In this document: positions 47,720 to 57,610 of the stretch, piece after piece
Layout: each line of letters begins with the position of its first letter
Position numbering within the stretch: the first letter of the stretch is position 1
Assembly: GCF_013266695.1 (NCBI RefSeq)
Contig: NZ_JABRXF010000002.1
Coordinates: forward strand, 496,001-560,000
DNA from: Hongsoonwoonella zoysiae
GTDB taxonomy: Bacteria > Pseudomonadota > Alphaproteobacteria > Rhizobiales > Stappiaceae
Direction of reading: 5' to 3'
Length of the DNA stretch: 64,000 nucleotides
The notes under the pieces: generated by a model
What the model was told of the DNA's origin: nothing
The model's database searches: none
The model's input: only the letters and a program-made list of their open reading frames with translations
Program-made: the position numbers and the translations under genes

Positions 47720-49822
47720 TTATCCAGCGCGCAACAGGCGCACCGCCTCGTCCCGCGAAAAGAGATAGAGAAGCAGCCGAAGCGCTTCGCCGCGCGGGCT
47801 CTTCAAGTCCGGATCGGTTTCCAGGATGAGGCGCGCATCGTCGCGGGCGATTTCCATCAGGTCGCCGTGAACTTCCACGTTCGCGATCTTGAAGCCCGGC
47901 GTGCCGGATTGGCGCGTACCGAGGATTTCCCCTTCGCCGCGCAGGCGCAGGTCTTCTTCGGCGATACGGAAGCCGTCATCCGTCTCGCGCATGATGGCAA
48001 GCCGCGCGGCGGCGGTTTCGCCAAGCGGGCCCTTGTAAAGAAGCAGGCAGGTCGACGGTTTCGAGCCGCGCCCGACGCGCCCGCGAAGCTGATGAAGCTG
48101 TGACAGGCCAAATCGTTCAGCGTGTTCGATGACGATAATCGTCGCATCCGGCACGTCGACGCCGACCTCAATGACGGTGGTGGCGACAAGCACTTTCGCA
48201 TCGCCATCCTTGAAGGCGGTCATCGCGGTTTCTTTTTCTTCCGCAGACTGGCGGCCGTGGACAAGTGCTACGAGCGGACCAAGCGCGCGTTGCAGGTCAC
48301 CGAAACGTTCTTCCGCCGCCGCGAGGTCGGATTTCTCCGATTCCTCGACGAGCGGGCAGACCCAATAGATTTTCTGACCCTCGGAAATCGCAGCCTTCAG
48401 GCGCCCGACCACCTCGCCGATCCGCTCCAGAGAGACGGTTACAGTCTTGATCGGCTGCCGCCCGGCCGGCTTTTCGGTGAGGCGCGAGACGTCCATATCG
48501 CCAAAGAACGTTAGAACCAGCGTGCGCGGGATGGGCGTTGCCGTCATCACGAGAACGTCGACGCCCTGTCCTTTGGCTGAAAGCGCGAGGCGCTGATGTA
48601 CGCCGAAGCGATGCTGTTCGTCGATCACCGCCAGTCCGAGGTCCTTGAACGCGACATCCCCTTGAAAAATCGCGTGCGTGCCGACCACGAGGTCGATTTC
48701 GCCGGCTTCGAGCTGTTCGCGAATCTCTCGGCGGTGTTTCGCGCTGTCGCGCCCGGTCAGAACTGCGGCGCAAATGCCGGCGGCTTCGCAGAGAGGGGCG
48801 ATGGACGCCAGATGCTGCCGGGCGAGGATTTCCGTGGGCGCCATTATTGCAGCTTGCGCGCCGCTCTCGATGACGGCGCAAGAGGCCAGAAGCGCAACGA
48901 TCGTTTTTCCGGAGCCAACGTCGCCCTGCAGCATGCGCAGCATGCGTGTCGGCTCGCCAAGGTCGGCCTCGATCTCCGCCACCGCCTCTTGCTGGCCGCC
49001 TGTCAGGCTGTAGGGCAAAGCCTGAAGCACCTTGCGTTTCAACTCGCCGGTTGCCGCGCGTGCCACGCCGCCCGCCTTTCGCAACGACCGGCGAATCAAT
49101 GCAAGCGCGAGCTGGTTCGCCAGATATTCGTCATAGGCCAATCTTCTGATCGGATTGGAATCGAGGGAAAACTCTTCTTCGCCAGTGGGTTCATGGCAAT
49201 ATTTCAATGCATGATTGAAGTCTGGCCAGTTTTGCCGCGCTTTGAATGCCGGGTCTAGCCACTCTGGCAGATCGGGCACATGACGCAGCGCATCCAGCAC
49301 CGCCTTGTGAAGCATCTTGCCGGACAGTCCGGCCGTCAGCGGATAGACGGGTTCGATCAGTGGCAATTGATCTGCCTTGTCGGCAGGCACCATATGATCG
49401 GGGTGGACCATTTGCGGGCGGCCGTTGAACCATTCGACCTTGCCGGAGACGAGAAACTCAGCCCCGACGGGAAATGTCTTTTCCAGCCAATCACGCCGCG
49501 CATGAAAGAAAACGATCGCGATTTCGCCCGTCTCGTCATGGGCGAATATGCGATATGGCGTCTTGCTATGCCGGGGCGGTGGGTTGTGCCGGTCTATCCG
49601 CACGTCCAGGGTCACGATCGCGCCTTCGGGCGCAAAGGCGATGCCGGGTCGTTTTCTCCGGTCGATCATGCCGTGCGGCAGGTGGAACAGGAGATCGGCG
49701 ACCGTCGGCTCCCGCTCAGTGGCGGTACCGAACAGGTTGCCAAGCAGTTTCACGGTCTTTGGCCCCACGCCTTGCAGCGAGGATACGGCGGCGAAATACG
49801 GGTCGAGCTTCGGCGGGCGCAT
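47720..49822 (-). CDS. recG: ATP-dependent DNA helicase RecG
   Basis: 700 residues. An N-terminal wedge/OB domain (PLIEPVYPLTAGLSGKMLH) precedes the superfamily 2 helicase core with Walker A GDVGSGKT and the DEAH-box-like VIDEQHRFGVHQR, and the helicase C block with VIEVGVDVPDATIIVIEHAERFG-type sequence and QLRGRVGRG. RecG remodels stalled forks and Holliday junctions. It diverges from sdhE-mfd, a conserved rhizobial arrangement. Confidence 0.97.
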   Translation of the reverse strand: MRPPKLDPYFAAVSSLQGVGPKTVKLLGNLFGTATEREPTVADLLFHLPHGMIDRRKRPGIAFAPEGAIVTLDVRIDRHNPPPRHSKTPYRIFAHDETGEIAIVFFHARRDWLEKTFPVGAEFLVSGKVEWFNGRPQMVHPDHMVPADKADQLPLIEPVYPLTAGLSGKMLHKAVLDALRHVPDLPEWLDPAFKARQNWPDFNHALKYCHEPTGEEEFSLDSNPIRRLAYDEYLANQLALALIRRSLRKAGGVARAATGELKRKVLQALPYSLTGGQQEAVAEIEADLGEPTRMLRMLQGDVGSGKTIVALLASCAVIESGAQAAIMAPTEILARQHLASIAPLCEAAGICAAVLTGRDSAKHRREIREQLEAGEIDLVVGTHAIFQGDVAFKDLGLAVIDEQHRFGVHQRLALSAKGQGVDVLVMTATPIPRTLVLTFFGDMDVSRLTEKPAGRQPIKTVTVSLERIGEVVGRLKAAISEGQKIYWVCPLVEESEKSDLAAAEERFGDLQRALGPLVALVHGRQSAEEKETAMTAFKDGDAKVLVATTVIEVGVDVPDATIIVIEHAERFGLSQLHQLRGRVGRGSKPSTCLLLYKGPLGETAAARLAIMRETDDGFRIAEEDLRLRGEGEILGTRQSGTPGFKIANVEVHGDLMEIARDDARLILETDPDLKSPRGEALRLLLYLFSRDEAVRLLRAG

Positions 49823-49985
49823 CCCCGTTTACTGCCACCCGGGCAGGCAATAGGCAATCTTCTTTCACCTCGGCGCTGACATCGCCGTGCGGGCAAGCTA
49901 TAACCCGCGGTCATATGGGCGCGGGCGGCGGATTTGCCTCCGGCGCTATTCCTGTTTCGTGGTGCCGTTATCGCAAGAGGCTTGA

Positions 49986-50285
49986 ATGACCGCCGAAAAC
50001 CCGAATGCTTCATCGGAGCAGCCCCTCGATCCGCGCCGCAAGCGAATCCTCTTCCGCAGCACGCACCGGGGCATTCGCGAGATGGATATCATCTTCGGCG
50101 GTTTCATCAGGCAGCATGTGGCGAGCCTTGAGGACGGCGAACTCGATGAGATCGAGGCGATGCTCGAAATTCCCGATCAGGAGCTATACGCATGGATGAC
50201 GGGTCGCGCCGAGGTGCCTGAGAAGTGGGATACAGCCCTTTTCCGGCGGATTCTCGCCTATCAGCGGACCCGGGTTTCCGACTGA
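49986..50285 (+). CDS. sdhE: FAD assembly factor SdhE (SDHAF2)
   Basis: 99 residues, the usual small size. The motif RSTHRGIREMDIIFGGFI contains the conserved RGxxE used to flavinylate succinate dehydrogenase SdhA, and AWMTGRAEVPEKWD closes the domain. It lies between recG and mfd, as in many rhizobia. The next gene, mfd, begins 32 bases downstream. Confidence 0.93.
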   Translation: MTAENPNASSEQPLDPRRKRILFRSTHRGIREMDIIFGGFIRQHVASLEDGELDEIEAMLEIPDQELYAWMTGRAEVPEKWDTALFRRILAYQRTRVSD

Positions 50286-50317
50286 TATTTCGTATTTTTT
50301 CACGGAGTTGACCGAAG

Positions 50318-53300
50318 GTGTTCGAAGCTTTCCTGCGTGACCGCGGCAATGTTGTCCTGACCGGTATTCCTGACGGGGCGGATGTCTATGCGCTCGCCCG
50401 CATCCTGCGCGAGCAGCAAAAAAACGGCCTTTCGCTCGTTTTCATCGCGCGCGATGCACAGCATATGCAGATGGCGGCGGATGCTTTCTCCTTCTTCGCT
50501 CCCGAGGCGGGGCTTCTTCAACTTCCGGCCTGGGATTGTCTGCCCTATGATCGCGTATCGCCCAACGCGAGCGTTGTGGCGCAGCGCCTGGCGGTTTTGG
50601 GTCAGCTTGCCCATGGAGTGAGGGAAGAAAGGCCGGTCGTGCTTCTGACGACGGCGAATGCCGCACTCCAGCGTCTGCCGTCGCGCGATTTTTCCAAGGC
50701 TCAGAGCTGGCGCGCGCTGCCGGGCAACCGGGTCGATCTTTCAAAACTGGTCGATTGGCTGGAGCTTAACGGTTTTCTGCGCTCTTCCACGGTGCGCGAG
50801 ACCGGCGAATACGCGGTGCGCGGCGGCATCGTCGACCTTTTTTCGCCTGGAGGCGATGAACCGGTGCGGCTCGACTTCTTCGGGGATACGCTGGAATCGA
50901 TCCGCGCCTTCGATCCGGAAACCCAACGCACCACGCGCCAGATGAAGGCGATTGAGCTTGTCGCCATGAGCGAGGCTGTGCTTTCCAAAGAGGCGGTGTC
51001 CAGGTTTCGGAAAGGCTATGTCAGCCGCTTCGGCGCCGCCGACCGTGGCGACATTCTCTATCAATCGATCAGCGAAGGCCGCCGCTACGCCGGCATGGAG
51101 CACTGGCTGCCGCTTTTTCACGACAAGCTCGAAACGTTGTTCGACTATACGGGCGATACGCCCATCATGCTGGATGGCGCCATTGACGATGTTGTTCGTG
51201 AACGCCTCGAGCAGGTTGAGGAGCATTACTCCGCCCGCGTGGAGGCGATGCAAGGCGGAATGACGGCGGGTGCCGTGCCCTATAAGCCGATTGAGCCGCG
51301 CGAGCTTTATCTTAGCAAGGACGAATGGACGCAGGATCTTGCCGATCAGGCGACGGCGCGGCTTTCCGCCTTTTCCGTGCCGCAGGGGCAGGGGCAGCAG
51401 ATCATCGAGTTTGACGGGCGGCAGGGCCGTTCTTTCGCGGCCGAGCGCGCTGCTGGCGACATAAATATTTTCGATGCGCTCACGGATCACGTTCGAAAGC
51501 TCGAAAAAGACGACAAACGGGTCGTCATCGCTTGTTGGAGCGACGGTTCGCGCGAGCGTCTTGCCCAGGTGATGGGCGATCACGGGCTTGATCGTGTTGC
51601 TCCGGTGGAGACCGAAGCTTTGGCGCGTGAACTGCCCAGGGGCATGACCGGACTTGCCGTGCTCGGCATCGAGCATGGTTTCGAAATCGGCGATCTTGCC
51701 GTCATCGGCGAGCAGGACATCCTGGGCGACCGTCTTGTCCGTCAGCGCAAGCGCAAGGCCAAGGGCGCCAATGTTCTGACCGAGGCGACAAGCCTTTCGG
51801 AAGGCGATCTTGTGGTTCATGTCGAGCATGGCATCGGCCGCTTTCTGGGCCTTCGCACGATCGAGGCGGCAGGTGCGCCGCATGACTGTCTGGAATTGCA
51901 ATATGCGCTCAGCGCCAAGCTGTTCCTGCCGGTCGAGAATATCGAGCTTCTGACGCGCTACGGCTCGGAAGATGTCGACGTCCAGCTGGACAAGCTCGGC
52001 GGTGGTGCGTGGCAGGCGCGCAAGGCGCGCATGAAGAAGCGCATCCTGGAGATCGCCGACGGTCTGATAAAGACGGCTGCCGAACGCGCGCTCAAGCAGG
52101 CGCCTGTCGTTTCGGCGCCCGACGGCGTCTATGATGAGTTCGCCGCGCGTTTTCCTTACGAGGAAACGGACGATCAGCTCACGGCGATCGATTCCATCTT
52201 CGAGGACCTTTCAACCGGGCGACCGATGGACCGTCTGGTGTGCGGCGATGTCGGCTTTGGCAAGACGGAAGTGGCGCTCAGGGCTGCCTTTGTCACGGCC
52301 ATGACCGGTCGCCAGGTCGCCGTCGTCGTGCCGACCACGCTGCTTGCCCGCCAGCACTACCGCACCTTCGCCGAACGGTTCCAGGGCCTGCCGATCAACG
52401 TCGCGCAGGCTTCGCGCCTTGTCTCGGCCAAGGCGTTGTCGGAGGCCAAGAAGGGGATCGCCGACGGTTCGCTCGATATCGTCATCGGCACGCACGCGCT
52501 CCTTGGAAAGTCGATCAAGTTCCGCGACCTCGGCCTTCTCATCATCGACGAGGAGCAGCACTTCGGCGTGAAGCACAAGGAGCGGCTCAAGGAACTGAAG
52601 GCCGATGTCCACGTGCTGACGCTTTCAGCGACGCCGATCCCCCGCACGCTGCAGCTTGCGCTCACCGGCGTTCGCGAACTGTCGCTGATCGCCACGCCCC
52701 CGGTGGACAGGCTCGCGGTCCGCACCTTCGTCTCGCCGTTCGATCCGCTGGTGGTACGCGAGGCGCTCTTGCGCGAGCGCTATCGCGGCGGCCAAAGCTT
52801 CTACGTCTGCCCACGCGTTTCCGACATTGCGGATACGAAGGCCTTCCTCGATGAGATGGTGCCGGAGGTGAAGGTCGCCGTCGCCCACGGACAGATGCCG
52901 CCGGGCGAACTGGACGACGTCATGAACGCCTTTTACGAAGGCAAGTTCGATGTGCTTCTCTCCACCACGATCGTGGAATCGGGGCTGGACGTCCCAACCG
53001 CCAATACGCTCATCGTGCATCGGGCCGATATGTTCGGCCTTGCCCAGCTTTATCAGCTTCGCGGCCGGGTCGGCCGCTCCAAGACGCGCGCCTATGCGCT
53101 CTTCACGGTGCCCGCCAACAAAACGCTGACGGCGACGGCGGAGCGCCGCCTCAAGGTGCTTCAGTCGCTTGACAGCCTCGGCGCCGGCTTCCAGCTTGCC
53201 AGCCACGATCTGGATATCCGCGGGTCCGGCAATCTTCTGGGCGAGGAACAGTCCGGCCATATCAAGGAGGTCGGCTTCGAGCTTTACCAGCAGATGCTGG

Positions 53301-53818
53301 AAGAGGCGGTCGCGCAACTCAAGTCCGGCGGCGAGGATCTTGGCGAGGAGCAGTGGTCGCCACAGATCACCGTCGGCACGCCGGTCCTGATCCCGGAGGA
53401 TTACGTGCCCGATCTGCAATTGCGCCTGCAGCTTTACCGCCGCCTGGCCGATCTTTCGGACCCGCAGGACATCGATGCCTTCGGCGCGGAGATGATCGAC
53501 CGTTTTGGCTCGCTGCCGGAGGAGGTCGAGCATCTTTTGAAGATCGTCTTCATCAAGGGGCTTTGCCGTCAGGCGAATGTGGAAAAGATCGACGCCGGTC
53601 CGAAGGGCGCCGTCATCCAGTTCCGCAACAGCGAGTTCCCAAATCCGTCAGGCCTTGTCGCCTATATCACCGAGCAGGGCTCGCTCGCGCGCATCCGGCC
53701 CGACCAGAAGATCGTGCTGTCGCGCGACTGGGAAACGCCCGAGAGCCGATTGAAGGGAACCGCGGCGATCCTGATGAAGCTCTCCAGGCTTGCGCAAGCC
53801 GAGACAAAGGCGGCGTGA
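50318..53818 (+). CDS. mfd: Transcription-repair coupling factor Mfd
   Basis: 1166 residues. The UvrB-like N-terminus (FIARDAQHMQMAADAF, LPAWDCLPYDRVSP) is followed by the RNA-polymerase-interaction domain (LVVHVEHGIGRFLGL), the RecG-like translocase (GDVGFGKTEVALRAAF, IIDEEQHFGVKHKE, QLYQLRGRVGRSKTRAYAL) and the C-terminal TRCF domain. Mfd removes stalled RNA polymerase and recruits UvrA for nucleotide excision repair. The start is TTG or GTG-like at 50318 (reads as valine codon GTG, VFEAFLRD) with GGAG upstream. Confidence 0.96.
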   Translation: MFEAFLRDRGNVVLTGIPDGADVYALARILREQQKNGLSLVFIARDAQHMQMAADAFSFFAPEAGLLQLPAWDCLPYDRVSPNASVVAQRLAVLGQLAHGVREERPVVLLTTANAALQRLPSRDFSKAQSWRALPGNRVDLSKLVDWLELNGFLRSSTVRETGEYAVRGGIVDLFSPGGDEPVRLDFFGDTLESIRAFDPETQRTTRQMKAIELVAMSEAVLSKEAVSRFRKGYVSRFGAADRGDILYQSISEGRRYAGMEHWLPLFHDKLETLFDYTGDTPIMLDGAIDDVVRERLEQVEEHYSARVEAMQGGMTAGAVPYKPIEPRELYLSKDEWTQDLADQATARLSAFSVPQGQGQQIIEFDGRQGRSFAAERAAGDINIFDALTDHVRKLEKDDKRVVIACWSDGSRERLAQVMGDHGLDRVAPVETEALARELPRGMTGLAVLGIEHGFEIGDLAVIGEQDILGDRLVRQRKRKAKGANVLTEATSLSEGDLVVHVEHGIGRFLGLRTIEAAGAPHDCLELQYALSAKLFLPVENIELLTRYGSEDVDVQLDKLGGGAWQARKARMKKRILEIADGLIKTAAERALKQAPVVSAPDGVYDEFAARFPYEETDDQLTAIDSIFEDLSTGRPMDRLVCGDVGFGKTEVALRAAFVTAMTGRQVAVVVPTTLLARQHYRTFAERFQGLPINVAQASRLVSAKALSEAKKGIADGSLDIVIGTHALLGKSIKFRDLGLLIIDEEQHFGVKHKERLKELKADVHVLTLSATPIPRTLQLALTGVRELSLIATPPVDRLAVRTFVSPFDPLVVREALLRERYRGGQSFYVCPRVSDIADTKAFLDEMVPEVKVAVAHGQMPPGELDDVMNAFYEGKFDVLLSTTIVESGLDVPTANTLIVHRADMFGLAQLYQLRGRVGRSKTRAYALFTVPANKTLTATAERRLKVLQSLDSLGAGFQLASHDLDIRGSGNLLGEEQSGHIKEVGFELYQQMLEEAVAQLKSGGEDLGEEQWSPQITVGTPVLIPEDYVPDLQLRLQLYRRLADLSDPQDIDAFGAEMIDRFGSLPEEVEHLLKIVFIKGLCRQANVEKIDAGPKGAVIQFRNSEFPNPSGLVAYITEQGSLARIRPDQKIVLSRDWETPESRLKGTAAILMKLSRLAQAETKAA

Positions 53819-53836
53819 GGCGGGCTATCGCTCGCC

Positions 53837-54397
53837 CTATGAAGCGATGCGGCGAAGCGTTTGGGCATTCCTTGCCGCCTTCCGCTTTATCGCGTCGCGG
53901 TCGATCGTCGTCGGCTGGCCTTTCTCATCGAACGGCTGCTTGAAGTTGAAGGCAAAAGCCGTCGGCCCGTTGTCGTGCAGGAATTCGTGCCGCTCGATCG
54001 CCTCCGCCCATGTCGGCATGTGCCCGCTGTCCACCCACCAGAGCGCATAGGGCGGCCACTCAGGTTTAATGAACCATTCGCGCCCGTGCCTCATGGCCTC
54101 GGCGTGGATGCCCGAGTGGTAGGCAAAGGCTATGATCGATGGAACGTCTTCCCAGAGCGACAGCGTGGACGGCGCCCAGCCGTCGCCATGCTCGATGTAG
54201 AAACGCGGATAGACTTGCTCGCCCCAGCTTTCAGGGCCCGGCTCGTCATCATAGCCGGAGCGGGCGATAAAACCGTCTGCCACTTCTACTGCCGCGAAAT
54301 TCGGATCGTTGCGATCATGGAAGCCCTGATTTGAAGGGTGCTCCGACGGCCTGATGAAATTGCCGAAGGTGTAAACGGCCAAATGCCGCGTTGTCAT
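53837..54397 (-). CDS. DUF3291-family protein
   Basis: 186 residues, soluble. The start RHLAVYTFGNFIRPSEHPSN and the aromatic-rich blocks EWPPYALWWVDSGHMPTWAEA and ERHEFLHDNGPTAFAFNF match DUF3291 proteins, which resemble the dimeric alpha/beta-barrel monooxygenase fold. No function is known. It converges on mfd with a gap of 18 bases and diverges from ftsB. Confidence 0.8.
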   Translation of the reverse strand: MTTRHLAVYTFGNFIRPSEHPSNQGFHDRNDPNFAAVEVADGFIARSGYDDEPGPESWGEQVYPRFYIEHGDGWAPSTLSLWEDVPSIIAFAYHSGIHAEAMRHGREWFIKPEWPPYALWWVDSGHMPTWAEAIERHEFLHDNGPTAFAFNFKQPFDEKGQPTTIDRDAIKRKAARNAQTLRRIAS

Positions 54398-54607
54398 GGC
54401 GTAATGGTCATGGGTTGTTCCGAAAATTCCGTTTCTCGAGCCGCAATGCTATGCGCAAGGGCGATTGGCCGCCACATCCCGGCGAAGCATTTTTACGAAG
54501 TATCGAAACCAACTATTAAGCCTGTTCGGGCAAAGTCTCCTAATCACCTCGAGCATCAAGACCTCGAGGCAAATGGCCCTGAATGTATCTGTGTAAGGGA
54601 CCCGTTC

Positions 54608-54934
54608 GTGCCGTTCAAAGCGACCCGCCACCGCAAGAAGTCGATCTGGCAACGTCTCGTCATCCCGACGATTGCCATCGCCATTGTCACCTATTTCGGA
54701 TTTCACGCGATCAACGGCGAATTCGGCCTCGTCGGGCGCGCGCGGATAGAGCATCAGATACAGAAGCTCGAAGCGGAGCTTGCCGTCCTCAGGGAACAGC
54801 GCAAGGAGCTTCAGCACCGCGTTGCGCTGCTGCGTCCGGAAAGTCTTGACCCGGATATGATCGACGAACGCGCGCGCAAGACGCTCAATCTGGTTCACCC
54901 TCAGGAAGTCGCCATCCTGCGCCCGCGCCGATAG
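54608..54934 (+). CDS. ftsB: Septum formation initiator FtsB
   Basis: 108 residues. A short basic N-terminus, one membrane helix (LVIPTIAIAIVTYFGFHA) and a periplasmic coiled coil (RIEHQIQKLEAELAVLREQR) ending in DPDMIDERARKTLNLVHP match FtsB/DivIC. It acts in the divisome with FtsL and FtsQ. The GTG at 54608 is selected because AAGGGA lies about 9 bases upstream and the size fits. The frame is open for 90 codons upstream without likeness. It precedes pdhA, as in other rhizobia. Confidence 0.9.
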   Translation: MPFKATRHRKKSIWQRLVIPTIAIAIVTYFGFHAINGEFGLVGRARIEHQIQKLEAELAVLREQRKELQHRVALLRPESLDPDMIDERARKTLNLVHPQEVAILRPRR

Positions 54935-54963
54935 CCTTTGTAGCGTTAACTAAAATCGCGTTC

Positions 54964-54984
54964 ATTAGACATAATTAATCTAAT
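54964..54984. repeat. Inverted repeat ATTAGA-N9-TCTAAT upstream of pdhA
   Basis: Perfect 6-bp arms (54964-54969 and 54979-54984) around an AT-rich centre, about 155 bases before pdhA and 30 bases after ftsB. The surrounding AT-rich stretch probably holds the pdh promoter, and this could be its operator. I do not recognise the motif. Confidence 0.45.
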
Positions 54985-55139
54985 ATCGGTTTATTCCGAA
55001 TTCGTAAATCCAGCCAATATGTTGATGCATGGCTGATACGCGTCGAAATGGTCTTTTGTTGACAGGCGACCTCAAGTACCGTCCGCTATCGTTTGTGAGG
55101 GAACGCCGCCCGAAACGGGCCTTTTGCGAGAAGAGGGTT

Positions 55140-56198
55140 ATGGCTGCCACAGCAAGAAAAACAACCGCCACGCGCTCAAAGAGCGCTGGTCGGTCCCGCT
55201 CCAGCGCGTCGAAATCCAAAGCCGCGCCGGCAATTGCCGATTTCTCGAAGGAAGAGGAGCTTGAAGCCTACAAGGAGATGCTGCTCATCCGCCGTTTCGA
55301 GGAAAAGGCGGGTCAGCTTTACGGCATGGGCCTGATCGGCGGCTTCTGCCATCTCTATATCGGCCAGGAGGCTGTCGTCATCGGCATGCAGCTTGCCAAG
55401 AAAGACGGCGACCAGATGATCACCGGTTACCGCGACCATGGGCACATGCTCGCCATGGGGCTTGACCCCAAGGGCGTGATGGCGGAACTGACCGGGCGTC
55501 GCGGCGGCTTGTCCAAGGGCAAGGGCGGCTCGATGCACATGTTCTCCAAGGAAAAGGATTTCTACGGCGGCCACGGCATCGTCGGCGCGCAGGTCTCGCT
55601 CGGCACCGGGCTTGCCTTCGCCAATCGATACCGGGAAGACGGGCGCGTCTCGATGACCTTCTTCGGCGATGGTGCCTCGAACCAGGGCCAGGTCTACGAA
55701 AGCTTCAACATGGCGCAGCTTTGGAAGCTTCCCGTCGTCTTCGTGATCGAGAACAACAAATACGGCATGGGCACCAGTGTCGAGCGCGCGTCGGCGACGA
55801 CCGACCTGTCGCAGCGCGGCGCTTCCTTCGGCATTCCCGGCGAGCAGGTCGACGGGATGGACGTTCGCGCGGTGAAGGCGGCGAGCGAAAAGGCGCTTGA
55901 GCACTGCCGCTCGGGCAAGGGCCCTTACATTCTCGAAATGATTACCTATCGCTACCGCGGGCATTCCATGTCCGATCCCGCGAAATACCGCTCGAAGGAC
56001 GAGGTGCAGAAGATGCGCACCGAGCGCGATCCGATCGAGCAGGTTCGCAACCGCCTGATCGAAAAGAAATGGGCGAGTGAGGACGAGCTCAAGGAGATCG
56101 ACAAGAAGGTGAGGGAGGTCGTCAACGAAGCGGCCGAATTCGCCCAGAACGATCCCGAGCCGGACCCGTCCGAGCTTTACACCGATATTCTTCTTTGA
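55140..56198 (+). CDS. pdhA: Pyruvate dehydrogenase E1 alpha subunit
   Basis: 352 residues from the ATG at 55140; the frame runs 37 codons upstream but that part is not family-like. After a Ser/Lys/Ala-rich tail come the E1-alpha core with YGMGLIGGFCHLYIGQEAV, the ThDP motif FFGDGASNQGQVYESFNMA to IENNKYGMG, and the loop YRYRGHSMSDPAKYR. With PdhB it decarboxylates pyruvate. First gene of pdhA-pdhB-pdhC. Confidence 0.97.
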   Translation: MAATARKTTATRSKSAGRSRSSASKSKAAPAIADFSKEEELEAYKEMLLIRRFEEKAGQLYGMGLIGGFCHLYIGQEAVVIGMQLAKKDGDQMITGYRDHGHMLAMGLDPKGVMAELTGRRGGLSKGKGGSMHMFSKEKDFYGGHGIVGAQVSLGTGLAFANRYREDGRVSMTFFGDGASNQGQVYESFNMAQLWKLPVVFVIENNKYGMGTSVERASATTDLSQRGASFGIPGEQVDGMDVRAVKAASEKALEHCRSGKGPYILEMITYRYRGHSMSDPAKYRSKDEVQKMRTERDPIEQVRNRLIEKKWASEDELKEIDKKVREVVNEAAEFAQNDPEPDPSELYTDILL

Positions 56199-56213
56199 GG
56201 CGGAGAGAAAACG

Positions 56214-57596
56214 ATGCCGATTGAAATTCTGATGCCGGCTCTTTCTCCGACCATGGAGGAAGGCAAACTTGCCAAATGGGTCAAGTCCGAAGGCGATACG
56301 GTCGCCGCCGGTGACGTGATCGCGGAAATCGAGACCGACAAGGCCACCATGGAAGTGGAAGCCGTCGACGAGGGCACGCTCGGCAAGATCCTCGTTTCCG
56401 AAGGGACCGACAACGTCAAGGTCAACACGCCGATCGCGATGCTTTTGGCCGATGGCGAGGATGCTTCCGCGCTTGAAGGGGCGGAAGCGAAGGCCGAAGC
56501 TCCGGCGGCACCTAAACCTGCAGAAGCTCCTGCTGAGGGTGCGGCGCCCGCTCCCGCGGCGCCTGCCGCGCCGAAACCCGCCGCCGATCCGGAAATTCCG
56601 GCAGGCACCAGCATGGTCTCGACCACGGTACGCGAGGCGCTCCGCGATGCGATGGCGGAGGAAATGCGCCGTGACGAGAACGTGTACCTGATGGGCGAGG
56701 AAGTTGCCGAATATCAGGGCGCCTACAAGATCAGCCAGGGCTTGCTTGACGAGTTCGGCCCGAAACGCGTGGTCGACACGCCGATCACGGAACACGGCTT
56801 TGCCGGTTTGGCCGTCGGCGCGGCGATGGCGGGCCTGCGCCCGATCGTGGAATTCATGACCTTCAATTTCGCCATGCAGGCGATCGACCAGATCATCAAT
56901 TCCGCCGCGAAAACGCTTTATATGTCGGGCGGGCAGATGGGCGCGCCCATGGTTTTCCGCGGGCCGAACGGAGCTGCCGCGCGCGTTGCCGCCCAGCACA
57001 GCCAGGATTATGCGGCATGGTACGCCCATGTTCCGGGCCTCAAGGTCGTGCAGCCCTATTCGGCGGCGGATGCGAAAGGCCTGCTCAAGGCCGCGATCCG
57101 CGATCCGAACCCGGTGATCTTCCTGGAAAACGAAATACTCTATGGCCACTCCTTCGAGGTGCCGGACATGGAGGATTTCGTTCTGCCGATCGGCAAGGCG
57201 AAGGTCGAGCGTGAAGGCTCCGACGTCACCATCGTCTCCTGGGGCATCGGCATGACCTATGCGATCAAGGCCGCCGATGAACTGGCTGGAATGGGAATTT
57301 CCGCGGAAGTTATCAACATGCGCTCCATCCGGCCGCTCGACATCGACACGGTGATTGAATCGGTCAAGAAGACGGGCCGCCTCGTCACGGTAGAAGAAGC
57401 TTTCCCCGTCTGCTCGGTTTCGTCGGAAATCGGCTTCCAGGTGCAGGAGCGCGCGTTCGACTGGCTGGACGCACCGGTCCTCAGGGTTACCGGCAAGGAC
57501 GTTCCGATGCCTTATGCCGCAAACCTTGAAAAGCTCGCGCTACCCAACGTCGGTGAAGTCATCGACGCGGTCAAAGCCGTTACCTACACGTCCTGA
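56214..57596 (+). CDS. pdhB: Pyruvate dehydrogenase E1 beta subunit with N-terminal lipoyl domain
   Basis: 460 residues. Residues 1-80 are a lipoyl domain ([21 protein letters not shown], lipoylation Lys in [13 protein letters not shown]), followed by an Ala/Pro-rich linker to about 130. The E1-beta core then follows ([55 protein letters not shown]). Lipoyl-bearing PdhB is a known alphaproteobacterial feature. It lies 15 bases after pdhA. Confidence 0.97.
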   Translation: MPIEILMPALSPTMEEGKLAKWVKSEGDTVAAGDVIAEIETDKATMEVEAVDEGTLGKILVSEGTDNVKVNTPIAMLLADGEDASALEGAEAKAEAPAAPKPAEAPAEGAAPAPAAPAAPKPAADPEIPAGTSMVSTTVREALRDAMAEEMRRDENVYLMGEEVAEYQGAYKISQGLLDEFGPKRVVDTPITEHGFAGLAVGAAMAGLRPIVEFMTFNFAMQAIDQIINSAAKTLYMSGGQMGAPMVFRGPNGAAARVAAQHSQDYAAWYAHVPGLKVVQPYSAADAKGLLKAAIRDPNPVIFLENEILYGHSFEVPDMEDFVLPIGKAKVEREGSDVTIVSWGIGMTYAIKAADELAGMGISAEVINMRSIRPLDIDTVIESVKKTGRLVTVEEAFPVCSVSSEIGFQVQERAFDWLDAPVLRVTGKDVPMPYAANLEKLALPNVGEVIDAVKAVTYTS

Positions 57597-57610
57597 GGCC
57601 GGAGGAAGCC

